Shown: one piece after another, positions 22,273-30,904 of the stretch
Layout of the letters: every line of letters begins with the position of its first letter
Position numbering within the stretch: the first letter of the stretch is position 1
IMG/VR virus record: IMGVR_UViG_3300041409_000622
Location: 1-37,523 of that record
Strand: one strand, 5' to 3'
DNA: 37,523 nucleotides
Source of the DNA: a virus
Translations under genes and position numbers: made by a program
Notes under the pieces: generated by a model
Seen by the model: the letters and a program-made list of their open reading frames with translations, nothing else
What the model was told of the DNA's origin: nothing
Database searches by the model: none

Positions 22273-24210
22273 TTAATATGAAGGGCCAGGCTGGTCTGTG
22301 GATTGTCCGTCGAGGGACAAGTTCTGTTTGATGCGGAATCGCTTCGGCAACTTGGTCTCGAAGCCCGTGATGTTCCTGTCGGCCATCTGCTCGATGTCGA
22401 TGTACCCGATTCCCTTGGCGATGAACTTGACTTTGCGCTTGCGGAATTTCGGTGCCTTTAATTTCAGTTCCAGAAAATACGGAAAGACGGTGCTCGTTAC
22501 GTCGCCGCCGACTTGCGGGCCGCCGATGATGCTGACGCCGATTTCTTGTGGTTGCGTGTTGTCAACATATGCGCCGTTACCGCGAACGGTCCCGACAAGC
22601 TGATAGCCGGCGTCGTCATATGACACGTAGACTTCATAGTACTGCGCGGGCTGGATGCGGCCTTTAAGACGAAGCTTACGAACCTTTTTGAGTCCGCGTG
22701 AAAGCGAGAGGATTTTTAGATTACGCGTTTTCGGAATGAGTAGCTCTGCTTTGGATGCCCAGAAGTTGCTGATGGCAAGGCCGTCGTCGTCGAAACCGCT
22801 GAATAGCTGGTAGACCGTTTGGGTGATCGAGGAGCCGATATAGAGAAGTCCGGCATCGTTCGCGAGCGTTCTTGCGTTGTATGAAGTGATATCGACCGTG
22901 CCATCCGTGAGGTCGCACAAGAGAATGGTGTCGTTACTCGTGGCTGCGACGGTCTTGCACGCAATGACGATGTAGCGTTCGTAGGTGTCTATCGTGCAGT
23001 CATCATAAACGTAGTTCGCGAACTTAAACTGCGGAAAGAGGATGAGGGGTTCGATATCTCCGCCAATAGGGTTGCGTTGGAGGATGGTCAACTCCGGTTT
23101 GGCGGGATTTGCGGTATTCATAAAGACGATGCCCTTTGACATCGAAATTGCGGCCATGTGGGACGGTACGCCCATGCTCCTGCGATAGACGGTGTTCGTT
23201 GCTGACAGGTCGGTCGGCTCAAGGACAAGCTGGTAGGAGGACTGCGATTTGAGCGAGTAGTAGTTGCCGTCCTGTCCGATGACCACACGCTGTATTGCGT
23301 CGCCGCCTTCGTCCTGGGGGAATACGAAGCCTTCTCCTGCGAGGCGAGTAGCCGATTTGCTGAAATCGGTGATGCCGAGCGCGTTCGAGTTCTCCCACTG
23401 GTACGTCGCCTTGATGTTATTCGCTGAGTTCGCCGGGGCGACGGTGAAGGTGAGCGTCCACGCACCCGTCATGTAATTGATGGTGCCCGTACCGCCTGCG
23501 GAACCGGTGAGGACACCGAGGTAGTTGTCGGTGAATGTCTCGCCGGCCGTTACTGCGATAGAGACACCGAAGCAATTTCGGACGGTCGCGCCCTTGAAGG
23601 CAAGTGTGCCGCTGAATGCAAGCGTTACGCCGTTGCCTGTGCCTATTACCTCGTTAGCGACGGCCGTGTAGATTGTCGCGTCCTGACGGTCGATGCGCGA
23701 GCCGTACAAGCCGGTTTTGTCCTCGTTCCTGTTCCAAAGGATAGTGCGCCCACGGTCGATGAATGCATAGCCCTTGAAGTTCTTGGTGCTGTCGTACATC
23801 GCCATGTAGGAAAGCGGGAAGGCGTTGTGCATTTTGTAGATGCCATCTGCGCCAAAAGCGAACGTGAACGTTCCAGCGAGAGAGGAGTAGTTAGCAAACG
23901 TGTAATCCGCCGTTGCAGTGAGCCCGGTTACAACGTCAGTCCAAACGCTCGAGCCATTGAGGTACTGGATCTTGGTACCGATCTTGCGCCAGTGGACCTT
24001 CGTACCGTCCACTTTGTAACCGAAGGCCTCTCCTTGGACCGACCCAACAGCTCCTTCTGCCCCGATGCGCAATCGGCCGGGGATAAGCTTGATGCGGCCG
24101 TCCTGGGTGTACCAGTTGTTCGCATCTGATGCTGCGTCATTCGGTATCAGCTCGTCGTTGAGAAGATTGTGCACGCCCTTCGTGAATGCATCTATCTCAT
24201 GGTCGGGCAT
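22273..24210 (-). CDS. Tail hub / DNA-stabilisation-type protein
   Basis: Start set at ATG 24210, two bases after the previous stop, giving 645 residues; the TTG at 24240 would overlap. The N-terminus MPDHEIDAFTKGVHNLLNDE and NNWYTQDGRIKLIPGRLRIG resembles the beginning of phage gp10-type tail accessory proteins, which close the portal channel and hold the packaged DNA. The body is a beta-rich series (YGSRIDRQ, VVIGQDGNYYSLKSQSSYQL). The C-terminus is basic. Position between adaptor and fibre is as in podoviruses. Confidence 0.6.
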   Translation of the reverse strand: MPDHEIDAFTKGVHNLLNDELIPNDAASDANNWYTQDGRIKLIPGRLRIGAEGAVGSVQGEAFGYKVDGTKVHWRKIGTKIQYLNGSSVWTDVVTGLTATADYTFANYSSLAGTFTFAFGADGIYKMHNAFPLSYMAMYDSTKNFKGYAFIDRGRTILWNRNEDKTGLYGSRIDRQDATIYTAVANEVIGTGNGVTLAFSGTLAFKGATVRNCFGVSIAVTAGETFTDNYLGVLTGSAGGTGTINYMTGAWTLTFTVAPANSANNIKATYQWENSNALGITDFSKSATRLAGEGFVFPQDEGGDAIQRVVIGQDGNYYSLKSQSSYQLVLEPTDLSATNTVYRRSMGVPSHMAAISMSKGIVFMNTANPAKPELTILQRNPIGGDIEPLILFPQFKFANYVYDDCTIDTYERYIVIACKTVAATSNDTILLCDLTDGTVDITSYNARTLANDAGLLYIGSSITQTVYQLFSGFDDDGLAISNFWASKAELLIPKTRNLKILSLSRGLKKVRKLRLKGRIQPAQYYEVYVSYDDAGYQLVGTVRGNGAYVDNTQPQEIGVSIIGGPQVGGDVTSTVFPYFLELKLKAPKFRKRKVKFIAKGIGYIDIEQMADRNITGFETKLPKRFRIKQNLSLDGQSTDQPGPSY

Positions 24211-24212
24211 AT

Positions 24213-24848
24213 TCAGTTTGCTTGAAGATTCGCGTTCCAAAGCCGCATGTCTGCGAGGTAAGAGATGAACTTTGCGTTGTTCTCCGCTGCATATGAGGCG
24301 GCCTTGGGGAAGCGTTGGATGATGTCATCGTCAACCGCCATGCCGTGATAGAGCATGTCGTGGAAGCGCGCGGGGAACGCGGGCGTGCTGCTCGTCGTGA
24401 GGGTGTCGGCAATGGTGAGGTAGTCGAATTCGTAGCTGTCCGCCGTGGTCGGCTGAGCGGTGAAATAGAGGCGTCCATTTACGATGTCTACGTAGGCGTA
24501 GCCGCGCTGATTGAGATATTGCCTACGGTCGCTCCAGTTGATGACCTGATACGGCGCGTAGGAGGAGCCGACGAATATCACTTTCTGCACGGCGTTGTTG
24601 TCGCCTGAGATGGTATTGTCCGTCGTCTGGTTATTCTCGGTGAGAGAAGCGAAGCTGGCGGGAAGCGTCACATACGGCACGGATGTCGAGAGCGTGCCGC
24701 TCGCCTGTGCTTTGGCGAACTCCCATGGGCGGTCCATCCAGACTTTGTTGTAGACCTTTTGCAGAAGAGCCAGCTCCTGGGCGGACGAAAGCTCTGTAGC
24801 ATCGTCAACGTAGGTCTCGAATGATGTAATGACGGCTGATGCGAGCAT
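24213..24848 (-). CDS. Head-tail adaptor / tail completion protein
   Basis: A 211-residue protein starting MLASAVITSFETYVDDATEL. A helical N-terminal half contains the phrase LLQKVYNKVWMDRPWEFAK, and a strand-rich middle (YVTLPASFASLTENN, VIFVGSSYAPYQVI) precedes FPARFHDMLYHGMAVDDDII, which I have seen in head-tail connector genes of many phages. It would bind under the portal. It lies between a small structural gene and the tail hub. Confidence 0.55.
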   Translation of the reverse strand: MLASAVITSFETYVDDATELSSAQELALLQKVYNKVWMDRPWEFAKAQASGTLSTSVPYVTLPASFASLTENNQTTDNTISGDNNAVQKVIFVGSSYAPYQVINWSDRRQYLNQRGYAYVDIVNGRLYFTAQPTTADSYEFDYLTIADTLTTSSTPAFPARFHDMLYHGMAVDDDIIQRFPKAASYAAENNAKFISYLADMRLWNANLQAN

Positions 24849-24873
24849 ATGGCGGGGTTAGTGTCCCCATCCC

Positions 24874-24893
24874 TGCCCCCATTTGAGGGGGCA
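24874..24893. terminator. Strong hairpin below the capsid block
   Basis: TGCCCCC (24874-24880) pairs perfectly with GGGGGCA (24887-24893) over ATTTGA. It lies in the 56-base gap between the capsid-associated gene and the adaptor gene. No T-run follows on the minus strand, so it may be an mRNA-stabilising or attenuating hairpin, not a full terminator. Confidence 0.45.
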
Positions 24894-24904
24894 AAGGGAG
24901 GAAG

Positions 24905-25552
24905 CTAGATCGCTACCTGAGAGTACCAAGCATAAACCTTCGCGGTTCCTGTTGCCGTTCCCGGATTGGTGATGGCTGAGGCTGTCTTGAGGTTTATGGA
25001 TGTCTCCTTCGTTATCGGGAAAGCGACCGTGGAGAGCGGGACGAACTCTTGAATGATGCTCGAAGCGTTCTGCCAGAGGGTCGTCGTGGCGATGAGACCC
25101 GTGAGAGCCGCACCGCCTGCGCCGATGTTGAAGGTCGTGTTACCGCCACCCGTATACGCGGCAACGCCGAACGTAAACGAGACGATAGCGCGGTGCAGGA
25201 CATTTACATATCCTGTGGGCGCTGCGGGTACGACTATCAAGCCGTTCGCATGGCTGAGCTTGCCTGAGGCCGTGTCGATGAGGTCGGCTGCTGCAAGTGA
25301 GACCGTTGCCAGTTGAACGACTTGCGGGTCGATTGTGGCTGTAGAGCTGCCTCGGCTCCATACAGGAACGGCGACCGTTCCGGTATTGACGTAAGCGATG
25401 CTGGTCGAGAGGTCTACAATCTTTGCGCCAACTGCAAACGTGCTAGCCGTCGTGGGAATGCCAGCGCCGATGTTGTCGATTGAACCTTCAACGAGAAGGC
25501 CAGCGGCATTGTCGATGAAGCTGAGGATGGTCGTTGCTGTGATTGAACGCAT
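24905..25552 (-). CDS. Capsid-associated structural protein
   Basis: A 215-residue beta-rich protein (TTASTFAVGAKIVDLSTSIA, GGNTTFNIGAGGAALTGLI). The text resembles small phage structural or decoration proteins that follow the coat gene. It begins 19 bases below the coat gene, and a hairpin follows its stop. Decoration of the capsid or a head-completion role is inferred from position and beta-rich sequence. Confidence 0.5.
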   Translation of the reverse strand: MRSITATTILSFIDNAAGLLVEGSIDNIGAGIPTTASTFAVGAKIVDLSTSIAYVNTGTVAVPVWSRGSSTATIDPQVVQLATVSLAAADLIDTASGKLSHANGLIVVPAAPTGYVNVLHRAIVSFTFGVAAYTGGGNTTFNIGAGGAALTGLIATTTLWQNASSIIQEFVPLSTVAFPITKETSINLKTASAITNPGTATGTAKVYAWYSQVAI

Positions 25553-25571
25553 AATGTTTCAATTTATGCGA

Positions 25572-26771
25572 TTAAGCAGCGATCCAGACATCGAGGAATT
25601 TTTTGCTGCCGTCAACGAAGGTCTTAAGACCCGCGAGGTAGGAGCTGAAGACGTTCGTGCCACGGCGATCTGTGGTCGGACGCATATCGACAGGCGACAA
25701 GTCTTGCACGACGAGATCGATCGCACCCTTCTTACCGAAGTAGGCGTGGATGTAGTTGACCGACCATGATGCGTTCGTTGCGGTCTCCGAGAGGACGAGA
25801 CGGCCCGAACCGACACCCGTGAAGGTGACCGTGTGTGACGCGTCGGTCGATGCCGTAAGGCCTGCATCATCTGTGATCTTGTACTGATCGGCCGCTGAGA
25901 GCGCTACACCCGTCGCGGTGGTCGTTCCGGGAGCGTTGATGAGCGTGACGATGTTCGCCATCGTGGCAGCTTCGGAGACGCCGCGCGTAATAGCGCCTGG
26001 GGTCGTGCCAATGGTCGTCTTGAGTGTGAAGACAACGCCATTGATGGTAAAGGTCTCGCCATCGCCGTAGTCGGCTGTAGAGAGGAGCTTCGCGGTGCTC
26101 TTCAGCTTCTCAGATACGTAGACCTGAGCGTTGCTGATGTCTCCTGTGTAGCCGTTCTGGAACACCGCTTTTACGATGTCGAACTGCTTACCCAAGAGGT
26201 ACTGCGCCACGTCGGATGCGGCGTAGGAATCGACTACCAGCGCCATGTTGGTCTGGATCTGCTGGTTGGCTCCGCGGCGGAGCTTCGCCGGCATGCGCGT
26301 TACCATCTGCGGCACGGTCGTGCTGGAGAGTGTGATCGGCGTTGTGTTCGACGCGAGTGTCGCGAGGTCGCCGTCGTTGAACGTCTGGTAGGCGTTGGTG
26401 ACTTCGGAGAAGACACGGCCGTCGAGGTCAAGTGCCACTTTGATAGCTACTTGGCCGCCGATGACTTCGCCCGGATTGAGCGGGCCGGCCTGTGTGACTT
26501 CACCGTCCGAGATGTGGAAGACGGCTTCTTTTTCGATGTTGACCGTTAGCGTTTCATTGCTGTCGGTGATGGCGTCGATGGTTGACGCAGCGCCGCGAGT
26601 GACGGTGCGGACGCGCACAGCGGAAATATCATACGCGAAGCGCGTGACGGTCCCGCCGAATTTGAGGTCGGACTGGAAACGGGTGTTGGCGATCTTTTTC
26701 GCCACGAGGACCTTCTGGAAGACTTCCTCGTACGCGTTATCAAACGCGGTTTTGTAATTTGTGAGGCTCAT
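25572..26771 (-). CDS. Major capsid protein
   Basis: A 399-residue protein. The N-terminus YKTAFDNAYEEVFQKVLVAK, then NEKEAVFHISDGEV and VALDLDGRVFSEVTNAYQTF, is the pattern of coat proteins of the P22-like/HK97-fold group. Residues about 225-350 form an extra beta domain (GDGETFTINGVVFTLKT, HTVTFTGVGSGRLVLSETAT) inserted before the C-terminal segment IHAYFGKKGAIDLVV ... TFVDGSKKFLDVW. That insertion could form a surface decoration. The gene follows a scaffold-like gene. Coat identity from position, length and pattern. Confidence 0.75.
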   Translation of the reverse strand: MSLTNYKTAFDNAYEEVFQKVLVAKKIANTRFQSDLKFGGTVTRFAYDISAVRVRTVTRGAASTIDAITDSNETLTVNIEKEAVFHISDGEVTQAGPLNPGEVIGGQVAIKVALDLDGRVFSEVTNAYQTFNDGDLATLASNTTPITLSSTTVPQMVTRMPAKLRRGANQQIQTNMALVVDSYAASDVAQYLLGKQFDIVKAVFQNGYTGDISNAQVYVSEKLKSTAKLLSTADYGDGETFTINGVVFTLKTTIGTTPGAITRGVSEAATMANIVTLINAPGTTTATGVALSAADQYKITDDAGLTASTDASHTVTFTGVGSGRLVLSETATNASWSVNYIHAYFGKKGAIDLVVQDLSPVDMRPTTDRRGTNVFSSYLAGLKTFVDGSKKFLDVWIAA

Positions 26772-26803
26772 ATGGGGTCGTTAAATGTAACCCCCGTTCG
26801 TTG

Positions 26804-27544
26804 CTAGAGATGTGCGGAGAGGCGATCAGTGAGGCCTTCGTTGTATTCCTTCTTCAGCTCGGGGTCGGCCATGATCTCTTTTAGATAGGCGGAGTCCTGG
26901 GCTGCTTTGGCAACGTCAACCTTGTCGGTCGTCTTGCCTCCCCGTGGCGTCGTCGTTTCTAGAGTGCGCTTGCCACGGATGGCGCTCCCGTACGTTTCTT
27001 CGATGAGTTGTGAGAAGGTCTTGTCCTGGTTCGCGGGGTCGAGCGAGAGGGTCTTGATGACGTCCCGGTTCACGACCTCGACGAACTCCGGCATCTCTGC
27101 CATTGCCTTGTCGAAATGTGAGCCGAAGACTTTTTCAATCCGCTCCGCACGTTCGCGAGCCTCTATCGGTCTCATCTTGGCAGCGAGTTTCTCTTCCGCT
27201 TTGCGCTCGACAGTCTTTTCGATTGCCGAGACGAGCTTATTGAGAAACTTCTTGTCGACGTTGCCCTCGTCCGCCAAGGCGTCGATGTCTTGCGACACTT
27301 CGTCTGGCGTGGCACCGTCTTCTATTGACTTCTGAAGCGCCTTCAAATCCCTCTCAGCCTGTTTCCGGGCGGTTTTCTCTTTGAGAAACGCCGCTTCGGG
27401 CACGAGCTTCGGGTCGGGCTTATCATCGGTCTCAAGAACTTTTCCGATAGTCTCCTTCTCCTCTTTCACTTCCTTGACTGGCTCGGGTTGGGTCTCGATG
27501 ACCTTCTCCGGCTCTGCCTCGGGAGCCTCTATGGGTTTATCCAT
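26804..27544 (-). CDS. Scaffold protein
   Basis: Start set at ATG 27544, giving 246 residues; an ATG at 27583 would add 13 residues. The protein is strongly charged, Glu/Lys-rich and helical: EAPEAEPEKVIETQPEPVKE, then LKEKTARKQAERDLKALQKS and MRPIEARERAERIEKVFGSH. Such composition, with position directly before the coat gene, is that of a capsid scaffolding protein that shapes the procapsid and leaves before maturation. No protease motif is seen. Confidence 0.65.
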   Translation of the reverse strand: MDKPIEAPEAEPEKVIETQPEPVKEVKEEKETIGKVLETDDKPDPKLVPEAAFLKEKTARKQAERDLKALQKSIEDGATPDEVSQDIDALADEGNVDKKFLNKLVSAIEKTVERKAEEKLAAKMRPIEARERAERIEKVFGSHFDKAMAEMPEFVEVVNRDVIKTLSLDPANQDKTFSQLIEETYGSAIRGKRTLETTTPRGGKTTDKVDVAKAAQDSAYLKEIMADPELKKEYNEGLTDRLSAHL

Positions 27545-27657
27545 ATGATTCACGTTGTTGTCGGTGTCGCACACCGCGTCCATTATTTCCCTTTCGGGCC
27601 AGCTAACGAGGCTGGAAAAAGTTTAGTAGGTCCTCCGACCTTCCCCGTTGTGGGGTA

Positions 27658-27666
27658 ATCATACCA
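27658..27666 (-). promoter_or_regulatory. Extended -10 box before scaffold/coat genes
   Basis: TGGTATGAT on the minus strand, 75-115 bases before the candidate scaffold starts, in the one large gap (27584-27764) of the morphogenesis block. It matches the extended -10 form with one change from TATAAT. No -35 is seen. Confidence 0.4.
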
Positions 27667-27715
27667 TGATGCCGCAATGAAGCTTCAGCCTCGACTGTGG
27701 ATTACCAGGGTATCT

Positions 27716-27750
27716 CCCCCGCACCAGCGAACGGGGATGCTGGCGGGGGG
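27716..27750. terminator. Strong GC hairpin above the capsid block
   Basis: CCCCCGC-A-CCAGC (27716-27728) pairs with GCTGG-C-GGGGGG (27739-27750), with one mismatch, over a 10-base loop. It sits between the small gene ending at 27765 and the promoter-like box at 27658. No T-run, so perhaps an attenuator or a transcript end. A smaller CCCC/GGGG hairpin lies at 27642-27654. Confidence 0.45.
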
Positions 27751-27764
27751 AAGACACCCTGCAA

Positions 27765-28094
27765 TCAGGATGTCAGCTCGTGAAGGTACGCTTCGGCAAG
27801 GTCGAGATTGGTCCCAGCGCGATTGAGAGAACGAAGGAACTCAAGACGTGCATCGATCTTCGCGCCCAGGCCACGCAATTCTATCTCAGGGAGGGTTCTG
27901 TACCCGGAAGCGAAGTCGTTGACCGCGCCTGCGATCTCTTTCGTGAGGGCATCTATCAGGATAGCGCCCGCCTCCGACGAAGCGAAGCCTTTGAGGGCGG
28001 CGTAGATGTCGATGTCCTGGGCTACTCCTTTCACGTCCTCGCGTACTGCGAGGTCGGGGTTATCCTTGCTGATCCTGTTGAGGCGTTTGCTCAT
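27765..28094 (-). CDS. Hypothetical phage protein between portal and scaffold
   Basis: A 109-residue, mainly helical soluble protein (LNRISKDNPDLAVREDVKGV, IYAALKGFASSEAGAILIDA). It overlaps its upstream neighbour by 35 bases. Small proteins at this place often assist scaffold or portal assembly, but no motif is recognised. Confidence 0.5.
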   Translation of the reverse strand: MSKRLNRISKDNPDLAVREDVKGVAQDIDIYAALKGFASSEAGAILIDALTKEIAGAVNDFASGYRTLPEIELRGLGAKIDARLEFLRSLNRAGTNLDLAEAYLHELTS

Positions 28095-28494
28095 TGGAGT
28101 CTGGTGAGCTAATAATCGGGTCTACTGCTTTCTCAAAGCCGAGGGTCTGCATGACTTTCTCGACCATCGTGTCGTTCTCTTCGATGGCGGCTTGAAGGGA
28201 TGCGATCGCGGGCACTGCTTTCACCTCGAAGTCCTTAGCCTCCTTGTAGAGATAGGCGGCCGTGAGGGTTTCTCCGCTCATGTCTTTCACTTCAGGATGG
28301 AAGTGCTCGATGTTGACCATTTCAGCGCGCCGGATCTTCAAATTGCCTTCGGTCTCGCGCATAGCTTTGAGGTTTCGCTCCTGCATCGCTTCGACTTCCG
28401 CGATGGTGAAGGTGGCGGTGATGCCGGCCTTCTCTATGACCGCCTGCTTGTAATCGTCCCTGTTAGGCTCCAAGAGCCGGTATTGGTACTCCAT
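28060..28494 (-). CDS. Hypothetical phage protein beside portal
   Basis: A 144-residue protein with a central coiled-coil type helix (IAEVEAMQERNLKAMRETEG, NLKIRRAEM). The end is Gln/Pro/Asp-rich. It overlaps the portal 3' end by 32 bases and the next gene by 35 bases, so translation of the three is probably coupled. Confidence 0.5.
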   Translation of the reverse strand: MEYQYRLLEPNRDDYKQAVIEKAGITATFTIAEVEAMQERNLKAMRETEGNLKIRRAEMVNIEHFHPEVKDMSGETLTAAYLYKEAKDFEVKAVPAIASLQAAIEENDTMVEKVMQTLGFEKAVDPIISSPDSNEQTPQQDQQG

Positions 28495-30460
28495 TATCTA
28501 TCGGTGCGGGTTGATCTGATAAGCCAGCAGCCGGCGCCCCGCCGCCCGGTTGTGGTTGAGGTGAAGGTGCCCCTTCTTGGGGCGGCATACTGGCCTGCTG
28601 CGCTGCTATCTTCTGATTCATCTCGCGCACAGTGTTGGTCATGATGATAGATTCAAGGGATTGGAGGTAGGTCGCGAGCCGCATGAACTGGTCGTGATCC
28701 ATGTCGTCCTCGTGGTCGATGAGGTAGTCAACAAAGCGCTGTTTGTAGGCGAGGTTGGCCGCTTTGTTGGCCTTGACCTGCTTACCCTCTAGCAAGCCTT
28801 CGATGTCTAGCTCGGCTTCGCTGATGATTTCAGCGTTGCCGTACTCGGATGTGTCGAGGAGCTGCTTGATGTCGTCCTCAGTGAAGCCGGCAATCTTAGC
28901 TCCCGATTCGTATGCCTTCTTCGGGTTCTGTATCGCTGCAAATACTGGATTGGCGGCCGCACGGTCCAAGAAGCCTATTTTGTTTTGTACGTCAATACGA
29001 GACGCCTGCTCCTCGGCGTCGGATGCCTCGACGTTGACGCCGAACTGGTCGTCCTTGTGGAAGATGTCGCGACGGGTAATTTCCTCAGTCTCAATGCCAT
29101 CGGGACCGATCATGTCGATAGCAACCTTCTTGGTGAGGTTGTCCCGTACGCCGATCTCATAGAGCTTGGCGAAGCGCTTGTAGCCGAATGAGTAGGATTT
29201 GTTCAGAAGGCCGAAGCGGTCGGCTGCGTTGGCCTGATTGCCCTCGTAGATGCCCACCTTGGCGTCCGTCTTTGCGGCACCCTCGGTACCGGCATTAACG
29301 CCCGTGGTCTTCTCCTGAATGCCCTCCAACAGCTCAAAAACGTCGATAGGCGTCTTTATCGAGGGCGGGGTGAGGACCTGTACGGCCTTGTTCACGTCGA
29401 TGTCGCCCTTGACCTTTATGTAGCCATCCCTGCGGTATTTCAGCTCAGCAAGGTTCTCGACTGCGTTCACGTTGACGACCTTCTGCGGCTTATTGATCTG
29501 CTCGGCGTTGTCGAGCATCTGGTTGACCGATACGGCCTGCGCCATGAATATCTCGCGGACGTAGTCGCAATATGAGGGCGTCCAGAACTCCGTGAGGTCC
29601 ACGAACGCGGCCCAGGTCCAGAACGGCCATGCACCGAGCGGGAAATCTTTGGTCGGAGTGAACATATCTTCCAAGTGCTCAACGCGGATTGCGGTTCCGG
29701 CTCGTTCAGTAAGCAAGAGGTAATACCGCTCGCCTTCGTACGTTGTGTACCATTCCCAGAATTTGTACTTGTCGGTGGTGATGCCGCTCTCTTTTTCCGT
29801 GCGGGTGATGTTGGTGTCGAGAGCGCGGTTGCGCTTGTTGGTTTCCTCCTGATTCAGCTCAATGGCGTTGCCGTCACCGTCGAGGAGGTTTGATACCTCA
29901 CTGCGGATGTAGAGTCCTTCCTTCAATCCGTCCTTGAGCTGCTTCTTGTCCTTCACGACGCCGTAGCGGCCCATGTAGCGGGCGCGCTCAAGGTCGAGAC
30001 CACCACCTGCCGGGTCGACGAGGAAATCGTACACATCGACGTTGTCGAGGTGCGAGCAGTAGCCGTCGTAGCTGTCGGCGTAGTAGGCGTAGATGGTGCG
30101 GCCGTAGATGACAGCCTGCTTCTTCCCCGCGATGTCCTTGATGTCCCAGTCGCCCGACTGTTGGTCGACTTGGCGCAGTGCATTAAGGCGTTTGACGCGC
30201 TTGAGCTGGCTCTCCTTGCGTTTCACGAACTTGAAGACGAGCGGGTTGTCTATTTTGGAGAGGAGTGAATGAACGAACTCCTGCATCCTGCCGAGGTCAA
30301 CGTTGGCGCGGCTTTCAAGCGGCGCATCTTTCTTACCGTAGTAGAGGTCTTCGTTCTTCTGCCAGTTCTTGACCTTACCCTGCTTGTAGCGACGCGCGAA
30401 AATCAGCTCCTCAAGTGCTTGAGAGACTATCTTGTCCCGCTTGTCTTTTGAGATCGCCAT
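28463..30460 (-). CDS. Portal protein
   Basis: A 665-residue protein between the terminase and capsid genes. The N-terminus (ALEELIFARRYKQGKVKNWQ, then KNEDLYYGKKD) and LSKIDNPLVFKFVKRKESQL resemble podovirus-type portals that form the dodecameric ring for DNA packaging and tail attachment. It contains a Trp/Tyr-rich wing (FWEWYTTYEGERYYLLL) and a helical stem region with PFWTWAAFVDLTEFWTPSY. The C-terminus is a Gln/Pro-rich tail. The assignment rests on size, position and such features. Confidence 0.75.
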   Translation of the reverse strand: MAISKDKRDKIVSQALEELIFARRYKQGKVKNWQKNEDLYYGKKDAPLESRANVDLGRMQEFVHSLLSKIDNPLVFKFVKRKESQLKRVKRLNALRQVDQQSGDWDIKDIAGKKQAVIYGRTIYAYYADSYDGYCSHLDNVDVYDFLVDPAGGGLDLERARYMGRYGVVKDKKQLKDGLKEGLYIRSEVSNLLDGDGNAIELNQEETNKRNRALDTNITRTEKESGITTDKYKFWEWYTTYEGERYYLLLTERAGTAIRVEHLEDMFTPTKDFPLGAWPFWTWAAFVDLTEFWTPSYCDYVREIFMAQAVSVNQMLDNAEQINKPQKVVNVNAVENLAELKYRRDGYIKVKGDIDVNKAVQVLTPPSIKTPIDVFELLEGIQEKTTGVNAGTEGAAKTDAKVGIYEGNQANAADRFGLLNKSYSFGYKRFAKLYEIGVRDNLTKKVAIDMIGPDGIETEEITRRDIFHKDDQFGVNVEASDAEEQASRIDVQNKIGFLDRAAANPVFAAIQNPKKAYESGAKIAGFTEDDIKQLLDTSEYGNAEIISEAELDIEGLLEGKQVKANKAANLAYKQRFVDYLIDHEDDMDHDQFMRLATYLQSLESIIMTNTVREMNQKIAAQQASMPPQEGAPSPQPQPGGGAPAAGLSDQPAPIDNGVPIPALGA

Positions 30461-30474
30461 TTAGAGCCCCCGCT

Positions 30475-30669
30475 CTATACCCGCATGTCAACTGTCCCTC
30501 CGTCCTCTGTGACCACGCGCTTGTAGCGCAGGCCGTTTTGTAGATATTCTTTGATGATGGTGCCTGGAGCCGCATCGGTCTTTTGCGATTGCGGCTTTGG
30601 AGTGGGTACGCCGTCTTTGGGCTGTGTCCCCTCGACGACTTCCTCAACTGCCTCTTTTTTTACCGCCAT
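30475..30669 (-). CDS. Small structural-region protein (64 aa)
   Basis: A 64-residue protein with a charged start (AVKKEAVEEVVEG), a Pro/Lys-rich linker and an end GLRYKRVVTEDGGTVDMRV. It is between two other small genes, 14 bases from the portal start. Function unknown. Confidence 0.45.
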   Translation of the reverse strand: MAVKKEAVEEVVEGTQPKDGVPTPKPQSQKTDAAPGTIIKEYLQNGLRYKRVVTEDGGTVDMRV

Positions 30670-30671
30670 AA

Positions 30672-30854
30672 TTAAGCAGCAGGGACGAACTTCTTTGTCG
30701 AACCATCCGAAAGGAGGATGTCTACTTCCGTGTCCTCAGGTGCAACTACCGGCGCGGGAACGGCGGCAACTGCGGCTGTTACTGCTGCATCTGTGTACGA
30801 CTGCGGGAAGAAGTCCTGCGTCGAACCGTCTTCTTGTGTGATTGTTACCTTCAT
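30672..30854 (-). CDS. Small protein with repeated acidic/strand motif (60 aa)
   Basis: A 60-residue protein: VTITQEDGSTQDFFPQSYTD at the start and VDILLSDGSTKKFVPAA at the end, a repeated x-DGST-x-x-FxP motif. An Ala/Pro-rich segment joins them. It stands two bases from the next gene and after a promoter-like box at 30883. Function unknown. Confidence 0.5.
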   Translation of the reverse strand: MKVTITQEDGSTQDFFPQSYTDAAVTAAVAAVPAPVVAPEDTEVDILLSDGSTKKFVPAA

Positions 30855-30882
30855 ATGTAAATTGCTAACGAGTAATGCGTGA

Positions 30883-30891
30883 ATTGTATCA
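30883..30891 (-). promoter_or_regulatory. Extended -10 box between terminase and portal genes
   Basis: TGATACAAT on the minus strand, 28 bases before the ATG at 30854, in the only gap of the packaging block (30855-30904). No -35. Confidence 0.45.
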
Positions 30892-30904
30892 CGCGATGCG
30901 CAAG

